Source: Bradyrhizobium sp. dw_78 (GTDB taxonomy: Bacteria; Pseudomonadota; Alphaproteobacteria; Rhizobiales; Xanthobacteraceae). From it: 64,000 nucleotides of DNA. The position numbers were made by a program, and so were the translations under genes. Shown here piece by piece: positions 28,813-37,133 of the stretch. How positions within the stretch are numbered: the first letter of the stretch is position 1; each line of letters starts with the position of its first letter. Under the pieces are notes generated by a model that saw nothing but the letters and a program-made list of their open reading frames with translations, was not told where the DNA came from and searched no databases. The DNA is taken from the NCBI RefSeq assembly GCF_018449525.1, contig NZ_JAAVUS010000005.1, positions 356,507 to 420,506 of the forward strand. The letters are read 5' to 3'.

Positions 28813-29544
28813 TCATGGGGAAGCGACCAGGCGATAGCCGACGCCGCGCACGGCCTGAAGGAAGAGCGGGCTTGCGGGATCGCGCTCGATCTTGCGCCGC
28901 AGCCGGTTGATCTGAACGTCCACCGCGCGCTCGTTGACCGAGCCGTCGCCGCCGGTCAGCGCGCCGCGCGGCACGGTCTCGCCCGGCGTCGCCGCCAGGA
29001 TGCGCAGCATGTCGCGCTCGCGGTCGGTGAGATGGACCACCTCGTCGCCGGAGCGCAACTCGCCGCGCTCCAGGTGATAGACGTAAGGCCCGAACGCGAT
29101 CGACTCGAAGGTCTCCACCGGCTGCGGCGCGGTGCGCTTGAGGATATTGCCGATGCGCAGCACCAGTTCGCGCGGCTCGAACGGCTTGGCCACATAATCG
29201 TCGGCGCCGATCTGCAGGCCCTCGATCCGGCTTTCCGCCTCATGCCGCGCCGTCAGCATGATGATCGGCACCGACGACGAGGTGCGGATGAAGCGGGCGA
29301 GGTCGAAGCCGGTTTCGCCGGGCATCATGACGTCGAGAATGAGCATGTCGAAATGCAGGCCGAGCAATTTGGCCCGCGCATCCTTGGCGCTCGTCGCCGT
29401 GGTGACGCGGTAGCCTTCGCCGGCGAGAAAGCGCGACAGCAGGTCGCGAATGCGGCGGTCGTCGTCGACCAGCAGCAGATGCGGGGCGTCGTCGGCCGGT
29501 TGCGGGGGCATGCGAGGTCGGGTTGCGGCCTGGGCCACGCTCAT
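28813..29544 (-). CDS. OmpR-family response regulator
   Basis: 243 residues: receiver domain with LLLVDDDRRIRDLL, phospho-Asp in MLILDVMMPGETGF and Lys in YVAKPFEPREL, then a C-terminal winged helix (ERDMLRILAATPGETVPRGA and INRLRRKIERDP). The ATG at 29544 (MSVAQAATRP) overlaps the TGA of the MarR gene as ATGA. The next gene is its histidine kinase. The three genes form one operon, which ties a one-component regulator to a two-component pair. Confidence 0.94.
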   Translation of the reverse strand: MSVAQAATRPRMPPQPADDAPHLLLVDDDRRIRDLLSRFLAGEGYRVTTATSAKDARAKLLGLHFDMLILDVMMPGETGFDLARFIRTSSSVPIIMLTARHEAESRIEGLQIGADDYVAKPFEPRELVLRIGNILKRTAPQPVETFESIAFGPYVYHLERGELRSGDEVVHLTDRERDMLRILAATPGETVPRGALTGGDGSVNERAVDVQINRLRRKIERDPASPLFLQAVRGVGYRLVASP

Positions 29545-30107
29545 TCCTTTGCGGTTGGATTGCCGGGCTTGAGGATGATCTCCAGCACCTTGTCGGGATC
29601 GTCGTGATCGATCATGGCGCGCAGGAACGCCCTGACCGCATCCGCCCCGGCCGGGCTGATCTCCCGCAGCGCGCGGTTGATCCGGTCGGTCTGCAGCCCG
29701 GCGAGCTTCGCCACCAGCGCCTCGCCCTTTGCGGTGGCGAAAAGAAGGCGCTGCCGGCGGTCGTTGTTGCCGGTCCGCTGCAGGATATAGCCTTCGTCGA
29801 GCAATTGCTTGAGCACCCGGCCCAAGGACTGTTTGGTGATGCGCAGCACGTCGAGCAGATCGGCCACTTTCAGGCCGGGATAGCGGTGGACGAAATGCAG
29901 CACCCGGTGATGCGCCCGGCCAAAACCGAACGCTTCCAGCTCCTGATCGGCGTCGCCGACAAAGTCCCGGTAGGCGAAGAACAGCAGTTCGATAATATCC
30001 CACCGCGTTTCGCCAAAGCCGGAGGGGAGGGGGCCGGAAGCGGAGGAGCCGGAAGACTCCCCCGAATCCCGGCCGGCTGACGGGTTTGAGAAATTAATGT
30101 CAGTCAT
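29541..30107 (-). CDS. MarR family transcriptional regulator
   Basis: 188 residues. A Ser/Gly-rich N-terminal arm of about 40 residues precedes a winged-helix domain: LDVLRITKQSLGRVLKQLLD is the recognition helix region and RTGNNDRRQRLLFATAKG the wing. The ATG at 30107 (MTDINFSN) fits the family better than a start at 30149. It is the first gene of the MarR / response regulator / histidine kinase operon and is divergent from ilvE, an arrangement I recall as conserved in Rhizobiales. An AGTCA-T-GTTGAC dyad spans its start codon and may be an autoregulatory site. Confidence 0.9.
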   Translation of the reverse strand: MTDINFSNPSAGRDSGESSGSSASGPLPSGFGETRWDIIELLFFAYRDFVGDADQELEAFGFGRAHHRVLHFVHRYPGLKVADLLDVLRITKQSLGRVLKQLLDEGYILQRTGNNDRRQRLLFATAKGEALVAKLAGLQTDRINRALREISPAGADAVRAFLRAMIDHDDPDKVLEIILKPGNPTAKE

Positions 30108-30451
30108 GTTGACATATCTTGGGTTCAATGTTACAAAACTGCCAGTCATCGTGAAATATTAGATCGTTTCGCGACCGGCTGCACCCCAAATGGCCGAATT
30201 CCACCGGTTGCGGTGCCGACCGTTAATTTCTACTACCGTGCGATTGTCGAACGGCATTTCCACGGCAAACATACTGGACTTCCTCATTCCGCAAAAGCAT
30301 GTCCTGTGGGACGCGTTGGCGGCGGAAACCAGCGGCAAGGCTGGCGCACCAAGGCTGGTGCAGGTGAAGTCCGGACCCATCAGGCCAGCGGAGCCGGAGA
30401 GTGAGGCCGGCGCCGGAAATCGCGTCGGTTCCGATAGCGGAAAGCAAGGGA
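30108..30451. other. marR-ilvE divergent regulatory region
   Basis: 344 bases. A plus-strand TTGACA (30109-30114) with TACAAA 17 bases on (30132-30137) is a possible sigma-70 promoter toward ilvE, giving a leader of roughly 300 bases. It also overlaps the marR start. AAGG lies before the ilvE ATG. No small gene is convincing. Confidence 0.35.
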
Positions 30452-31531
30452 ATGAGTTTGAAATTCGAAATCCAGCCTGCGGCGAATCCGGTGTCCGAGC
30501 AGGAGCGCGCGGCAAGGCTGATGGACCTGGGCTTTGGCCAGATTTTCACCGATCACATGGCTGTGCTCCACTACGATCTGGCAAAGGGCTGGCACGGTGC
30601 GCGCATCGAATCCCGCGCGAATTTCTCGCTCGATCCGGCCGTGGCCGTGCTGCATTATGCACAGGAAGTTTTCGAAGGCCTCAAGGCCTACAGGCGCGAC
30701 GATGGCGGCGTGAACCTGTTCCGCCCCGACGCCAACGCCCGGCGCTTCCGGGACGGGGCCGAGCGCATGGCGATGGCGCCGCTGCCCGAGCCGGTGTTCA
30801 TCGAAGCGATCGAGCAACTGGTGCGCATCGACCGCGCCTGGATACCGGGCGGCGAGGGCAGTCTCTATTTGCGGCCGTTCATGATCGCGAGCGAGATCTT
30901 CCTCGGCGTGAAACCGTCCGCCGAATACATCTTCGCCGTCATCGCCTCGCCGGTCGGCTCCTATTTCAAGGGCGGACCCGCGCCGGTGTCGATCTGGGTG
31001 TCGGAGCACTACACGCGCGCTGCGGTCGGCGGCACCGGCGCCGTCAAATGCGGCGGCAATTACGCCGCCAGCCTGCGCGCGCAGGCCGAGGCGATGGATC
31101 ACGGCTGCGACCAGGTGGTTTTCCTCGATGCGGTCGAGCGCCGCTACATCGAGGAACTCGGCGGCATGAACATCTTTTTCGTGTTCGACGACGGTTCGCT
31201 CGCGACGCCGCCGCTCGGCACCATCCTGCCCGGCATCACCCGCGATTCGATCATCGCGCTTGCCAGGGATTCCGGCACCCGCGTGCGCGAGGAACTCTAC
31301 ACGGTCGAGCAGTGGCGCGCTGACGCCGCCAGCGGAAAGCTGAAGGAAGCCTTCGCCTGCGGCACGGCGGCCGTCATCTCGCCGATCGGCAAGGTGCGTT
31401 CCGCCAGCGGCGATTTTCTCATCAACGGCGGCGCGGCCGGCCCGGTCGCCATGGGGCTGCGCAAGAAGCTGGTCGACATCCAGTACGGCCGCGCGCCCGA
31501 CCCGCACGACTGGATCAGAAAGGTGCTGTGA
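30452..31531 (+). CDS. ilvE: Branched-chain amino acid aminotransferase
   Basis: PLP fold-type IV transaminase, 359 residues, that interconverts Leu/Ile/Val with their 2-oxo acids. Seen are HYAQEVFEGLKAYRR, LYLRPFMIASE, the Schiff-base Lys in GTGAVKCGGNYAASL, and the phosphate-binding TPPLGTILPGITRDSII. This is the longer BCAT2-like type rather than the 310-residue E. coli IlvE type. The ATG at 30452 follows AAGG; an upstream in-frame ATG at 30401 gives no conserved sequence. It is divergent from marR. A hairpin without T-tract follows. Confidence 0.94.
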   Translation: MSLKFEIQPAANPVSEQERAARLMDLGFGQIFTDHMAVLHYDLAKGWHGARIESRANFSLDPAVAVLHYAQEVFEGLKAYRRDDGGVNLFRPDANARRFRDGAERMAMAPLPEPVFIEAIEQLVRIDRAWIPGGEGSLYLRPFMIASEIFLGVKPSAEYIFAVIASPVGSYFKGGPAPVSIWVSEHYTRAAVGGTGAVKCGGNYAASLRAQAEAMDHGCDQVVFLDAVERRYIEELGGMNIFFVFDDGSLATPPLGTILPGITRDSIIALARDSGTRVREELYTVEQWRADAASGKLKEAFACGTAAVISPIGKVRSASGDFLINGGAAGPVAMGLRKKLVDIQYGRAPDPHDWIRKVL

Positions 31532-31538
31532 CCGGTTT

Positions 31539-31561
31539 CCTTCTCCCCTTGTGGGAGAAGG
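31539..31561. repeat. CTCTCCC-type palindrome, family E, copy 4
   Basis: CCTTCTCCC at 31539-31547 pairs perfectly with GGGAGAAGG at 31553-31561, with a CTTGT loop, eight bases after the ilvE stop. It might terminate or stabilise ilvE mRNA, but no U-run follows. Confidence 0.65.
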
Positions 31562-31600
31562 GAAGGGAAGCGGTCGGCCGAGTGGCTGATAGCTCGACAT

Positions 31601-31643
31601 TTACGTTGTAAGTCAACGTTTATGTTGTAAGTCAACGTTGACT
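31601..31643. promoter_or_regulatory. Tandem and palindromic operator-like sequence upstream of hisS
   Basis: A 20-base unit TTACGTTGTAAGTCAACGTT (31601-31620) is repeated with one mismatch at 31620-31639 (period 19). The second copy extends into the perfect palindrome AGTCAACGTTGACT at 31630-31643. It ends 13 bases before the hisS ATG, where a repressor or translational control element would act. Confidence 0.55.
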
Positions 31644-31656
31644 GATAGAGCTTGAT

Positions 31657-33174
31657 ATGGCCGATAAACCGAAAAAACTGCAAAAACTGAGAGCCCGCCT
31701 GCCGCGCGGTCTGGAAGACCGCGGCCCCGCCGCGATCCATGCGACGCGGCAGATGGTGGAGAAGATCCGAGCCGTCTACGAACGCTACGGCTTCGAGCCG
31801 GTGGAGACGCCGGCGATGGAATTCACCGATGCGCTCGGCAAATTCCTGCCCGACCAGGACCGGCCCAACGAGGGCGTGTTCTCGTTCCAGGACGATGACG
31901 AGCAGTGGATCTCGCTGCGCTACGATTTGACCGCGCCGCTGGCGCGTTATGTGGCGGAAAATTTCGATTCACTGCCAAAGCCCTATCGCAGCTATCGCGC
32001 CGGCTACGTTTATCGCAACGAGAAGCCGGGCCCCGGCCGCTTCCGGCAATTCATGCAGTTCGACGCCGATACGGTCGGCAGCGCCTCACCGGCCGCCGAT
32101 GCCGAAATGTGCATGATGGCGGCCGACACGATGGAAGCGTTGGGGATTCCGCGCGGCTCCTACGTGGTGAAGGTGAACAACCGCAAGGTGCTCGATGGGG
32201 TGCTGGAAAGCATCGGGCTTGGCGGTGACGAGAATGCGGGGCGTCGCTTAACGGTGCTGCGGGCGATCGACAAATTAGATAAATTTCCTGCCGACGAGGT
32301 TCGCAAGCTGCTTGGTTCTGGCAGGTGGGATGGTGGCGAAGAAGGCAAAGGGGACTTTACGAAAGGTGCTGAACTTAGTTCGGCCGATGCACATGTCGTT
32401 CTTGCTGTCACGGAACAGCGCCACGATTGGAAAGAGGCGATTGCCGCGGCGGATATCTATCTAGCCAAGAGCGAGACCGGCCAGATCGGTGTCAGCGAAC
32501 TGGAAGAAATCGCAAAGCTGGTCACCGCAGGGGGATATGGCGAAGACCGCATCCGCATCGATCCTTCCGTCGTCCGCGGTCTGGAATATTACACCGGCCC
32601 GGTCTACGAGGTTGAACTGCTGCTCGAAACCAAAGACGAAAAGGGCCGTCCCGTGCGCTTCGGCTCGGTCGGCGGCGGCGGGCGTTATGACGGTCTGGTC
32701 TCGCGGTTTCGCGGTGAGCCGGTGCCGGCGACCGGATTTTCGATCGGCGTGTCGCGGTTGCAGGCCGCGCTGACGATGCTCGGCAAGATCGACACCACGC
32801 CTGAATTCGGTCCCGTGGTCGTCACCGTGTTCGACCGCGACCGCGTCGCCGATTATCAGAAGATGGTCGCGCAATTGCGCAACGCCAATATTCGCGCCGA
32901 GCTTTATCTCGGCAATCCAAAGAACATGGGCAACCAGCTCAAATACGCCGATCGCCGCAATTCGCCTTGCGTGATCATCCAGGGCAGCGATGAGAAGGCG
33001 CGCGGCGAGGTGCAGATCAAGGATCTGATCGAGGGCGCCAAAGCCGCCGCCGCGATCGCCTCCAACCAGGAATGGCGCGAGACCCGGCCCGCGCAGTTTT
33101 CATGCAGCGAGGATGAACTGGTCGCAAAAGTGCGGGAAGTTCTGGCGCGCCATGAGGTGAAATGGGGAAACTGA
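31657..33174 (+). CDS. hisS: Histidyl-tRNA synthetase
   Basis: Class II synthetase of 505 residues that charges tRNA-His. Motif 2 region [20 protein letters not shown], the histidine-binding [15 protein letters not shown] and motif 3 [13 protein letters not shown] are present. A C-terminal anticodon-binding domain follows ([20 protein letters not shown]). It is longer than the E. coli enzyme. Residues about 185-285 show a clearly lower GC and different codon use (32.23-32.47 kb) than the rest. Alphaproteobacterial HisRS recognise a tRNA-His that may lack G-1, and this protein belongs to that kind. A tandem dyad lies directly upstream. Confidence 0.95.
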   Translation: MADKPKKLQKLRARLPRGLEDRGPAAIHATRQMVEKIRAVYERYGFEPVETPAMEFTDALGKFLPDQDRPNEGVFSFQDDDEQWISLRYDLTAPLARYVAENFDSLPKPYRSYRAGYVYRNEKPGPGRFRQFMQFDADTVGSASPAADAEMCMMAADTMEALGIPRGSYVVKVNNRKVLDGVLESIGLGGDENAGRRLTVLRAIDKLDKFPADEVRKLLGSGRWDGGEEGKGDFTKGAELSSADAHVVLAVTEQRHDWKEAIAAADIYLAKSETGQIGVSELEEIAKLVTAGGYGEDRIRIDPSVVRGLEYYTGPVYEVELLLETKDEKGRPVRFGSVGGGGRYDGLVSRFRGEPVPATGFSIGVSRLQAALTMLGKIDTTPEFGPVVVTVFDRDRVADYQKMVAQLRNANIRAELYLGNPKNMGNQLKYADRRNSPCVIIQGSDEKARGEVQIKDLIEGAKAAAAIASNQEWRETRPAQFSCSEDELVAKVREVLARHEVKWGN

Positions 33175-33177
33175 AAT

Positions 33178-33276
33178 CGTCATGCGCGGGCTTGACCCGC
33201 GTATCCATCTTTAAAATGATGGATTGCCGAGTCATCGATGTCAAAGACGCGCTCCGCGCTTTTGCCCGGCAATAAC
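33178..33276. repeat. Imperfect palindromic repeat related to family B
   Basis: Begins CGTCATGCGCGGGCTTGACC and ends CCCGGCAATAACG, with a central GATGGATT. It is a relaxed match to the GTCATgCCCGGG / CCCGGcaATGAC subtype. It lies just upstream of the tautomerase gene. Confidence 0.45.
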
Positions 33277-33314
33277 GATCTGGCGAGTGAACAATAGCAA
33301 AGGGAGTAGTTAGG

Positions 33315-33518
33315 ATGCCTGAGATCACCGTGAGCATGGCCGCCGGCCGCACCGACGAACAGAAGGCCAGCATGATGCGCGACATCACGCAGGCGCTGGT
33401 GAAGAATCTCGGCGTCGATGCCGATTCCGTCGTGATCCAGATCAACGAGGCGCCGCTGCATAACAAGATGAAGGGCGGCAAGACGTTCGTGGAGCGCGCC
33501 GCCGCGGCGAAGAAGTAG
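33315..33518 (+). CDS. 4-oxalocrotonate tautomerase family protein
   Basis: 67-residue tautomerase. After Met removal the N-terminal Pro (PEITVSMAAGRT) is the catalytic base, as in 4-oxalocrotonate tautomerase. The beta-alpha-beta unit continues DEQKASMMRDITQALVKNLG, and the SVVIQINEAP segment supplies later active-site residues. AGG lies just before the ATG. The physiological substrate is unknown and no aromatic degradation genes are nearby. Confidence 0.9.
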   Translation: MPEITVSMAAGRTDEQKASMMRDITQALVKNLGVDADSVVIQINEAPLHNKMKGGKTFVERAAAAKK

Positions 33519-33526
33519 CCCCTTTC

Positions 33527-33627
33527 GTCATTCCGGGATGCGCCGCTTGGCGCAGACCCGGAATCCATAACCACGATCGGGAGTATGGATTCCGGGTCCA
33601 CGCGCAAGCGCGTGTCCCGGAATGACG
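33527..33627. repeat. Dispersed GTCATTCCGG palindrome, family B, copy 4
   Basis: GTCATTCCGGGATGCGCC and CAGACCCGGAATCCATAACC on the left, then ATGGATTCCGGGTCCACG and GTGTCCCGGAATGACGG on the right. It is a two-level palindrome between the tautomerase and thioesterase genes. Confidence 0.82.
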
Positions 33628-33646
33628 GCAGCAATTTTGGTTCATC

Positions 33647-34042
33647 ATGGACGCACGCGACGTCATCAAGGTCGGCATGAGCGCCGAGCGACTGCTGGTG
33701 GTGCCGGCGGAGCGCACCGTCGGGCATTTCGTCGCCGACATGCCGCTGGTCTATGCGACGCCGATGATGATCCTGGAAATGGAGATGGCGTCCGCCGATG
33801 CCATCGCCCCGTATCTCGAACCCGGCTGGATCACGCTCGGCACCGAAGTCGACATCCGGCATACGGCCGCGACGCCGGTCGGCTGGCGCGTGCGTTCGGT
33901 CGCCAGGGTGATCGCGGTGGAGCGCCGGGTGATCCGCTTCGAGGTCGAGGCCTTCAACGACAAGCGCCGGATCGGTGACGGCCGCCACGCCCGCGGCCTG
34001 GTCAATGCCGACACTTTCATGCGGCACTTCGGCGCGGGCTAG
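33647..34042 (+). CDS. Thioesterase family protein (FlK-like hot-dog fold)
   Basis: 131-residue hot-dog-fold protein. The N-terminal half has VVPAERTVGHFVADMPLVYA and TPMMILEMEMASADAIAP with the Glu of the thioesterase family. GWITLGTEVDIRHTAATPVG provides the His-containing strand seen in fluoroacetyl-CoA thioesterase-like proteins. The substrate acyl-CoA is not known. It probably stands alone: a family B repeat precedes it and a family C repeat follows. Confidence 0.85.
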   Translation: MDARDVIKVGMSAERLLVVPAERTVGHFVADMPLVYATPMMILEMEMASADAIAPYLEPGWITLGTEVDIRHTAATPVGWRVRSVARVIAVERRVIRFEVEAFNDKRRIGDGRHARGLVNADTFMRHFGAG

Positions 34043-34060
34043 CTAAGCCGTCAATACCGC

Positions 34061-34166
34061 CCTCATCCTGAGGAACGGCCTTCTTAGCCGCGTCTCGAAG
34101 CATGAGACGCAAACCTCCCTATCGCCATCCTTCGAGACGGTGCTTTCGCGCCTCCTCAGGACGAGG
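34061..34166. repeat. Dispersed CCTGAGG palindrome, family C, copy 1
   Basis: CCTCATCCTGAGGAACGGCC, CGCGTCTCGAAGCATGAGAC, then CCATCCTTCGAGACGG and CCTCCTCAGGACGAGG. Nested inverted repeat between the convergent thioesterase and proC. A second copy is at 39.6 kb. Confidence 0.8.
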
Positions 34167-34172
34167 GATCAA

Positions 34173-35003
34173 TTATTTCGCCAACTCTTTCGAGCGTTTC
34201 GTCGCGGCGGCGACCGCGCGGGTCAGAAGCGGCTGGATGCCCTCCGGTCCCATCAGCACGTCGAGCGCGGCTGCGGTGGTGCCGCCGGGTGAGGTCACGT
34301 TCTGGCGCAGCGTCGCGGCCGGAATCTCCAGGCGATGCAGCAATTCGCCGGAGCCGGCGACGGTTTCGCGCGCGAGCCTGGTGGCGAGCTCCGCCGGCAG
34401 GCCGGCCTCGATCCCGGCCCGCGCCAGTTCTTCCGCCAGCAGGAACACGTAAGCGGGACCGGAACCGGAGACCGCGGTGACCGCATCCATCAATTGCTCG
34501 TTACCGGTCCATTCGACCGAGCCAGTGGCGCGCAGCAGCGCGTCGGCCACCGCGCGCTGCGCGGCGCTGACAGTGCCGGCGGCGACCGCGACCGTGATGC
34601 CGCGGCCGATCGCGGCCGGGGTGTTGGGCATGGCGCGGACCACCGCGCCGCCGCAGATTTCCGAGATCGAGGCGATGGTCATGCCGGCCATGATCGAGAC
34701 CACCAGCGTCGACGGGCCGGCGAATGGTTTCAACGCGGCGCCGGCCTCGCGGAACGATTGCGGCTTCACCGCGATCACCAGCGTATCGACGGCGTCCCGT
34801 GCCGGCGGGTTCAGGCGGATGCCCCGCCGGGCCAGCGCGTTGATCTCGTCGGAGGGATAGGGGTCGATCACGACGACACGGCTGGCGTCCAGCCCGCCGG
34901 TCAGCCAGCCCAGCAGCAGCGCGCCGCCCATCTTGCCCGCGCCGGCCAGCGCGATGGTGCCTTTGATTTGCGAGAGCGCTTGAGTGGCGGTGACTGACGG
35001 CAT
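34173..35003 (-). CDS. proC: Pyrroline-5-carboxylate reductase
   Basis: Last step of proline synthesis: reduces 1-pyrroline-5-carboxylate with NAD(P)H. The 276-residue protein has the Rossmann motif LAGAGKMGGALLLGW, VIAVKPQSF, MPNTPAAIGRG and the family signature region AYVFLLAEELARAGIEAGLP, plus VTSPGGTTAAALDVL. The ATG at 35003 is chosen; a GTG three codons upstream is possible. It lies 234 bases downstream of the YbjN gene, separated by a family D hairpin. Convergent with the thioesterase. Confidence 0.95.
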   Translation of the reverse strand: MPSVTATQALSQIKGTIALAGAGKMGGALLLGWLTGGLDASRVVVIDPYPSDEINALARRGIRLNPPARDAVDTLVIAVKPQSFREAGAALKPFAGPSTLVVSIMAGMTIASISEICGGAVVRAMPNTPAAIGRGITVAVAAGTVSAAQRAVADALLRATGSVEWTGNEQLMDAVTAVSGSGPAYVFLLAEELARAGIEAGLPAELATRLARETVAGSGELLHRLEIPAATLRQNVTSPGGTTAAALDVLMGPEGIQPLLTRAVAAATKRSKELAK

Positions 35004-35060
35004 CAGGGACACTTTCTCGTCGTCCCGGCGACTACCGGAACCTAACCCCCGGGCGGTTCT

Positions 35061-35112
35061 AGAACATGATCCGGAAAAGTGGAAACCGGTTTTCCGAAAA
35101 GATCATGCTCCA
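35061..35112. repeat. CATGATC hairpin repeat, family D, copy 1
   Basis: AGAACATGATCCGGAAAAGT, then GGAAACCGGTTTTCCG, then AAAAGATCATGCTC. The CATGATC and GATCATG ends pair. A sister copy lies at 53.4 kb. Confidence 0.8.
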
Positions 35113-35237
35113 GCAGTAAAATCGAAGCGCCACCGGCATTTTGCGCCGGAGCCGGTCGCGGGTGTCATGCGTGGCCACGGTGCCGCGAGCCCTCCTGCCG
35201 GCAAGGACGACATTAGGAGCAGGGGGACCGTGCCGCC

Positions 35238-35738
35238 TTACGCCTCGCCCTCGGTGTCGAACATCGAGGCGCTCATGGCCTCCGCGGTGGTCTTGCCGGC
35301 CCAGACCACGAACTGGAACGTCGGATAGTAACGTTCGCAGGCGTGGATCGCGCCGGCCAGCATGGTCTGGCATTGCGCGGAGGAGGCGGTGATCCCGCCG
35401 GGCAGCACCAGCGCCTGGCGGTGCATGATCATGCCGGTGTGGGTCCAGATATCGAAATGCCCGATCCATAATTGCTCGTTGATCGCGGCGATCAGCCGCT
35501 GCACCTCGGCGCGGCGCAGGGCTGGAATTTTCATGTCGAAAGCGCAGGCCAGATGCAGCGCCTCGATCTCGTTCATCCAGGTGAAGGACATCTGATAATC
35601 GGTCCACTCGCCCTTGGACACGATGGTCACTTCGTCGTCGCCGGAGCGTTCGAACGGCCAGTTGTTGTCGGTCGCAATATCCTCGACCACCGCGAGCGGA
35701 TGGTTCGGGGAATCGATGATGCCTTCGAGGAGGGACAT
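35238..35738 (-). CDS. YbjN domain-containing protein
   Basis: 166 residues, a full match to the YbjN family: ATDNNWPFERSGDDEVTIV, WTDYQMSFTWMNEIEALHLA and LWIGHFDIWTHTGMIMHRQA. The fold resembles type III secretion chaperones and the protein is cytoplasmic. The molecular role is not established; in E. coli YbjN affects motility and stress tolerance. It lies upstream of proC on the same strand and could be expressed with it, though a repeat separates them. Confidence 0.88.
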   Translation of the reverse strand: MSLLEGIIDSPNHPLAVVEDIATDNNWPFERSGDDEVTIVSKGEWTDYQMSFTWMNEIEALHLACAFDMKIPALRRAEVQRLIAAINEQLWIGHFDIWTHTGMIMHRQALVLPGGITASSAQCQTMLAGAIHACERYYPTFQFVVWAGKTTAEAMSASMFDTEGEA

Positions 35739-36194
35739 GCCGTCTCGACCCTTGCTTCTTGATTATGTTGATACGCACGCGAGAATTGGCACGCGCTGGA
35801 GGTATCGCGCTGCTGCCGGCCGCAATCCCCTTAAACGCCTTGCAGCCTGCCAGCGTGAAGTGATGTGATTTGCGGAATCCGCGCAACCGCACGCCGAGTC
35901 CGTCCACAGCCAATGCGATGCCCGTCCACAGCTCTTACGCGTCCTGATTGTCGGGATAAGAACAAACCGGAATCGGAATCCGCTTCTCGCCTTAATCGTT
36001 AATTTTTTTCGGCCCTTCGCGGAGGAGGCCGGCACCGGAGCAGACTCCGCGCCGTCGGAGCGGGCTGCGTTTTTCGGAGTCATGTCCTTGGAATCATGGG
36101 GGTCATGCGGATTCCCGATAGTCGGGGTCCTTGCCGGTCCGCCAGCAAGCGGTCATATCTCTTCCCAAGCCGCTCGTCCCGGGCGGCTGATGTT
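35739..36194. other. Non-coding region between the YbjN gene and the FMN riboswitch
   Basis: 456 bases carrying the divergent promoters of the YbjN gene and of ribH. It includes an AT-rich stretch near 35990-36010 (CTTAATCGTTAATTTTTTTC). I see no convincing gene or repeat here. Confidence 0.5.
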
Positions 36195-36341
36195 CTCAGG
36201 GCGGGGTGAAACTCCCCACCGGCGGTAAGGGTGACGTCGCCCAAGCCCGCGAGCGCCTTCTTCCTTAGGTTTCCTTGAGGTGAAGGGTCAGCAGATTCGG
36301 TGCGAAGCCGAGGCCGACGGTTAAAGTCCGGATGAAAGAGA
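36195..36341 (+). promoter_or_regulatory. FMN riboswitch (RFN element)
   Basis: The conserved blocks appear in order: AGGGCGGGGTGAAACTCCCC, ACCGGCGGTAAGGGTGACG, AGCCCGCGAGCG, GGGTCAGCAGATTCGGTGCG, AAGCCGAGGCCGACGGTTAA and AGTCCGGATGAAAGAGAACG. These make the six-arm RFN junction that binds FMN. It precedes ribH by about 78 bases, where the expression platform should lie. High FMN is expected to reduce ribH expression. The GAGGA ribosome-binding site lies nine bases before the ribH ATG. Confidence 0.97.
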
Positions 36342-36419
36342 ACGGTTGCGGTAGCCCGCGCAGGTCGCGCGGCGTTGTCGTTCCGTGTGCCCTGGTTCTG
36401 GTCCTGAAAGAGGAAAGCC

Positions 36420-37013
36420 ATGAATCAGACGCTGCAAGAACCCGAAGCTGCCGAACTAAAAACCCCCGATCTGGAAGTCTCCGACCTAAAAGACCCTCCC
36501 GAAACGCCCGACCGTCCGCCGACACCGCCGCATCCGCGATTTCTCAAGCCGCAGCGGGTCGCGTTCGTGCAGGCCTGCTGGCATCGCGAGGTGGTCGATG
36601 AATGCCGCGTCGCATTCCTCGACGAGATCGAGACGCGCGGCATCGCGCGCGCGCAGGTCGATCTGTTCGAGGTGCCGGGTTCGTTTGAGATCCCGCTGCA
36701 TGCGCAGCTGCTCGCCAAGACACGGCGCTATACCGCGATCGTGGCTGCGGGCCTGGTGGTCGATGGCGGCATCTACCGCCACGAATTCGTCGCCGACACC
36801 GTGATCAAGGCGCTGATGGATGTGCAGTTGCGAACGGAAGTCCCGGTGTTCTCGGGCGTGCTGACGCCGCAGCAATTCCACGAGAGCGCGGTGCATGTCG
36901 AATTCTTCCGTAAACACTTCGTCATCAAGGGAATCGAAGTCGCGGAAGCCTGCGCCCAGACGCTGCATAGTCTCGAACGGTTGCGCAGCCAGGTCGCCGC
37001 GGGGATCGTCTAA
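36420..37013 (+). CDS. ribH: 6,7-dimethyl-8-ribityllumazine synthase, RibH2 type
   Basis: Condenses 5-amino-6-ribitylaminouracil with 3,4-dihydroxybutanone phosphate in riboflavin synthesis. The 197-residue protein has a Pro/Glu-rich N-terminal extension of about 40 residues. The core shows VAFVQACWHREVVDECRVAF, FEVPGSFEIPLHAQLL, LVVDGGIYRHEFVADTVI and VLTPQQFHES. The GGIYRHEF segment, in place of G-xIRGxTxHf, marks the RibH2 paralogue known from Brucella and rhizobia. It sits directly behind an FMN riboswitch. No other rib genes are adjacent; RibF is at 11.6 kb. Confidence 0.95.
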   Translation: MNQTLQEPEAAELKTPDLEVSDLKDPPETPDRPPTPPHPRFLKPQRVAFVQACWHREVVDECRVAFLDEIETRGIARAQVDLFEVPGSFEIPLHAQLLAKTRRYTAIVAAGLVVDGGIYRHEFVADTVIKALMDVQLRTEVPVFSGVLTPQQFHESAVHVEFFRKHFVIKGIEVAEACAQTLHSLERLRSQVAAGIV

Positions 37014-37133
37014 CTAATTGGGGACTCCGATTTAATAGAGAACTCCTATCGGCCGATTGTCATTTCCATCGCCGCGCCTATAAACTCGGGCCGGGAGGAG
37101 GCACGTCCGTGATGACGGGCGGCCGAGACGATC

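Noticed and set aside
31539..31561. Intrinsic terminator after ilvE
   Set aside because: The stem is perfect, but no T-tract follows, and the same arms recur elsewhere as family E repeats.
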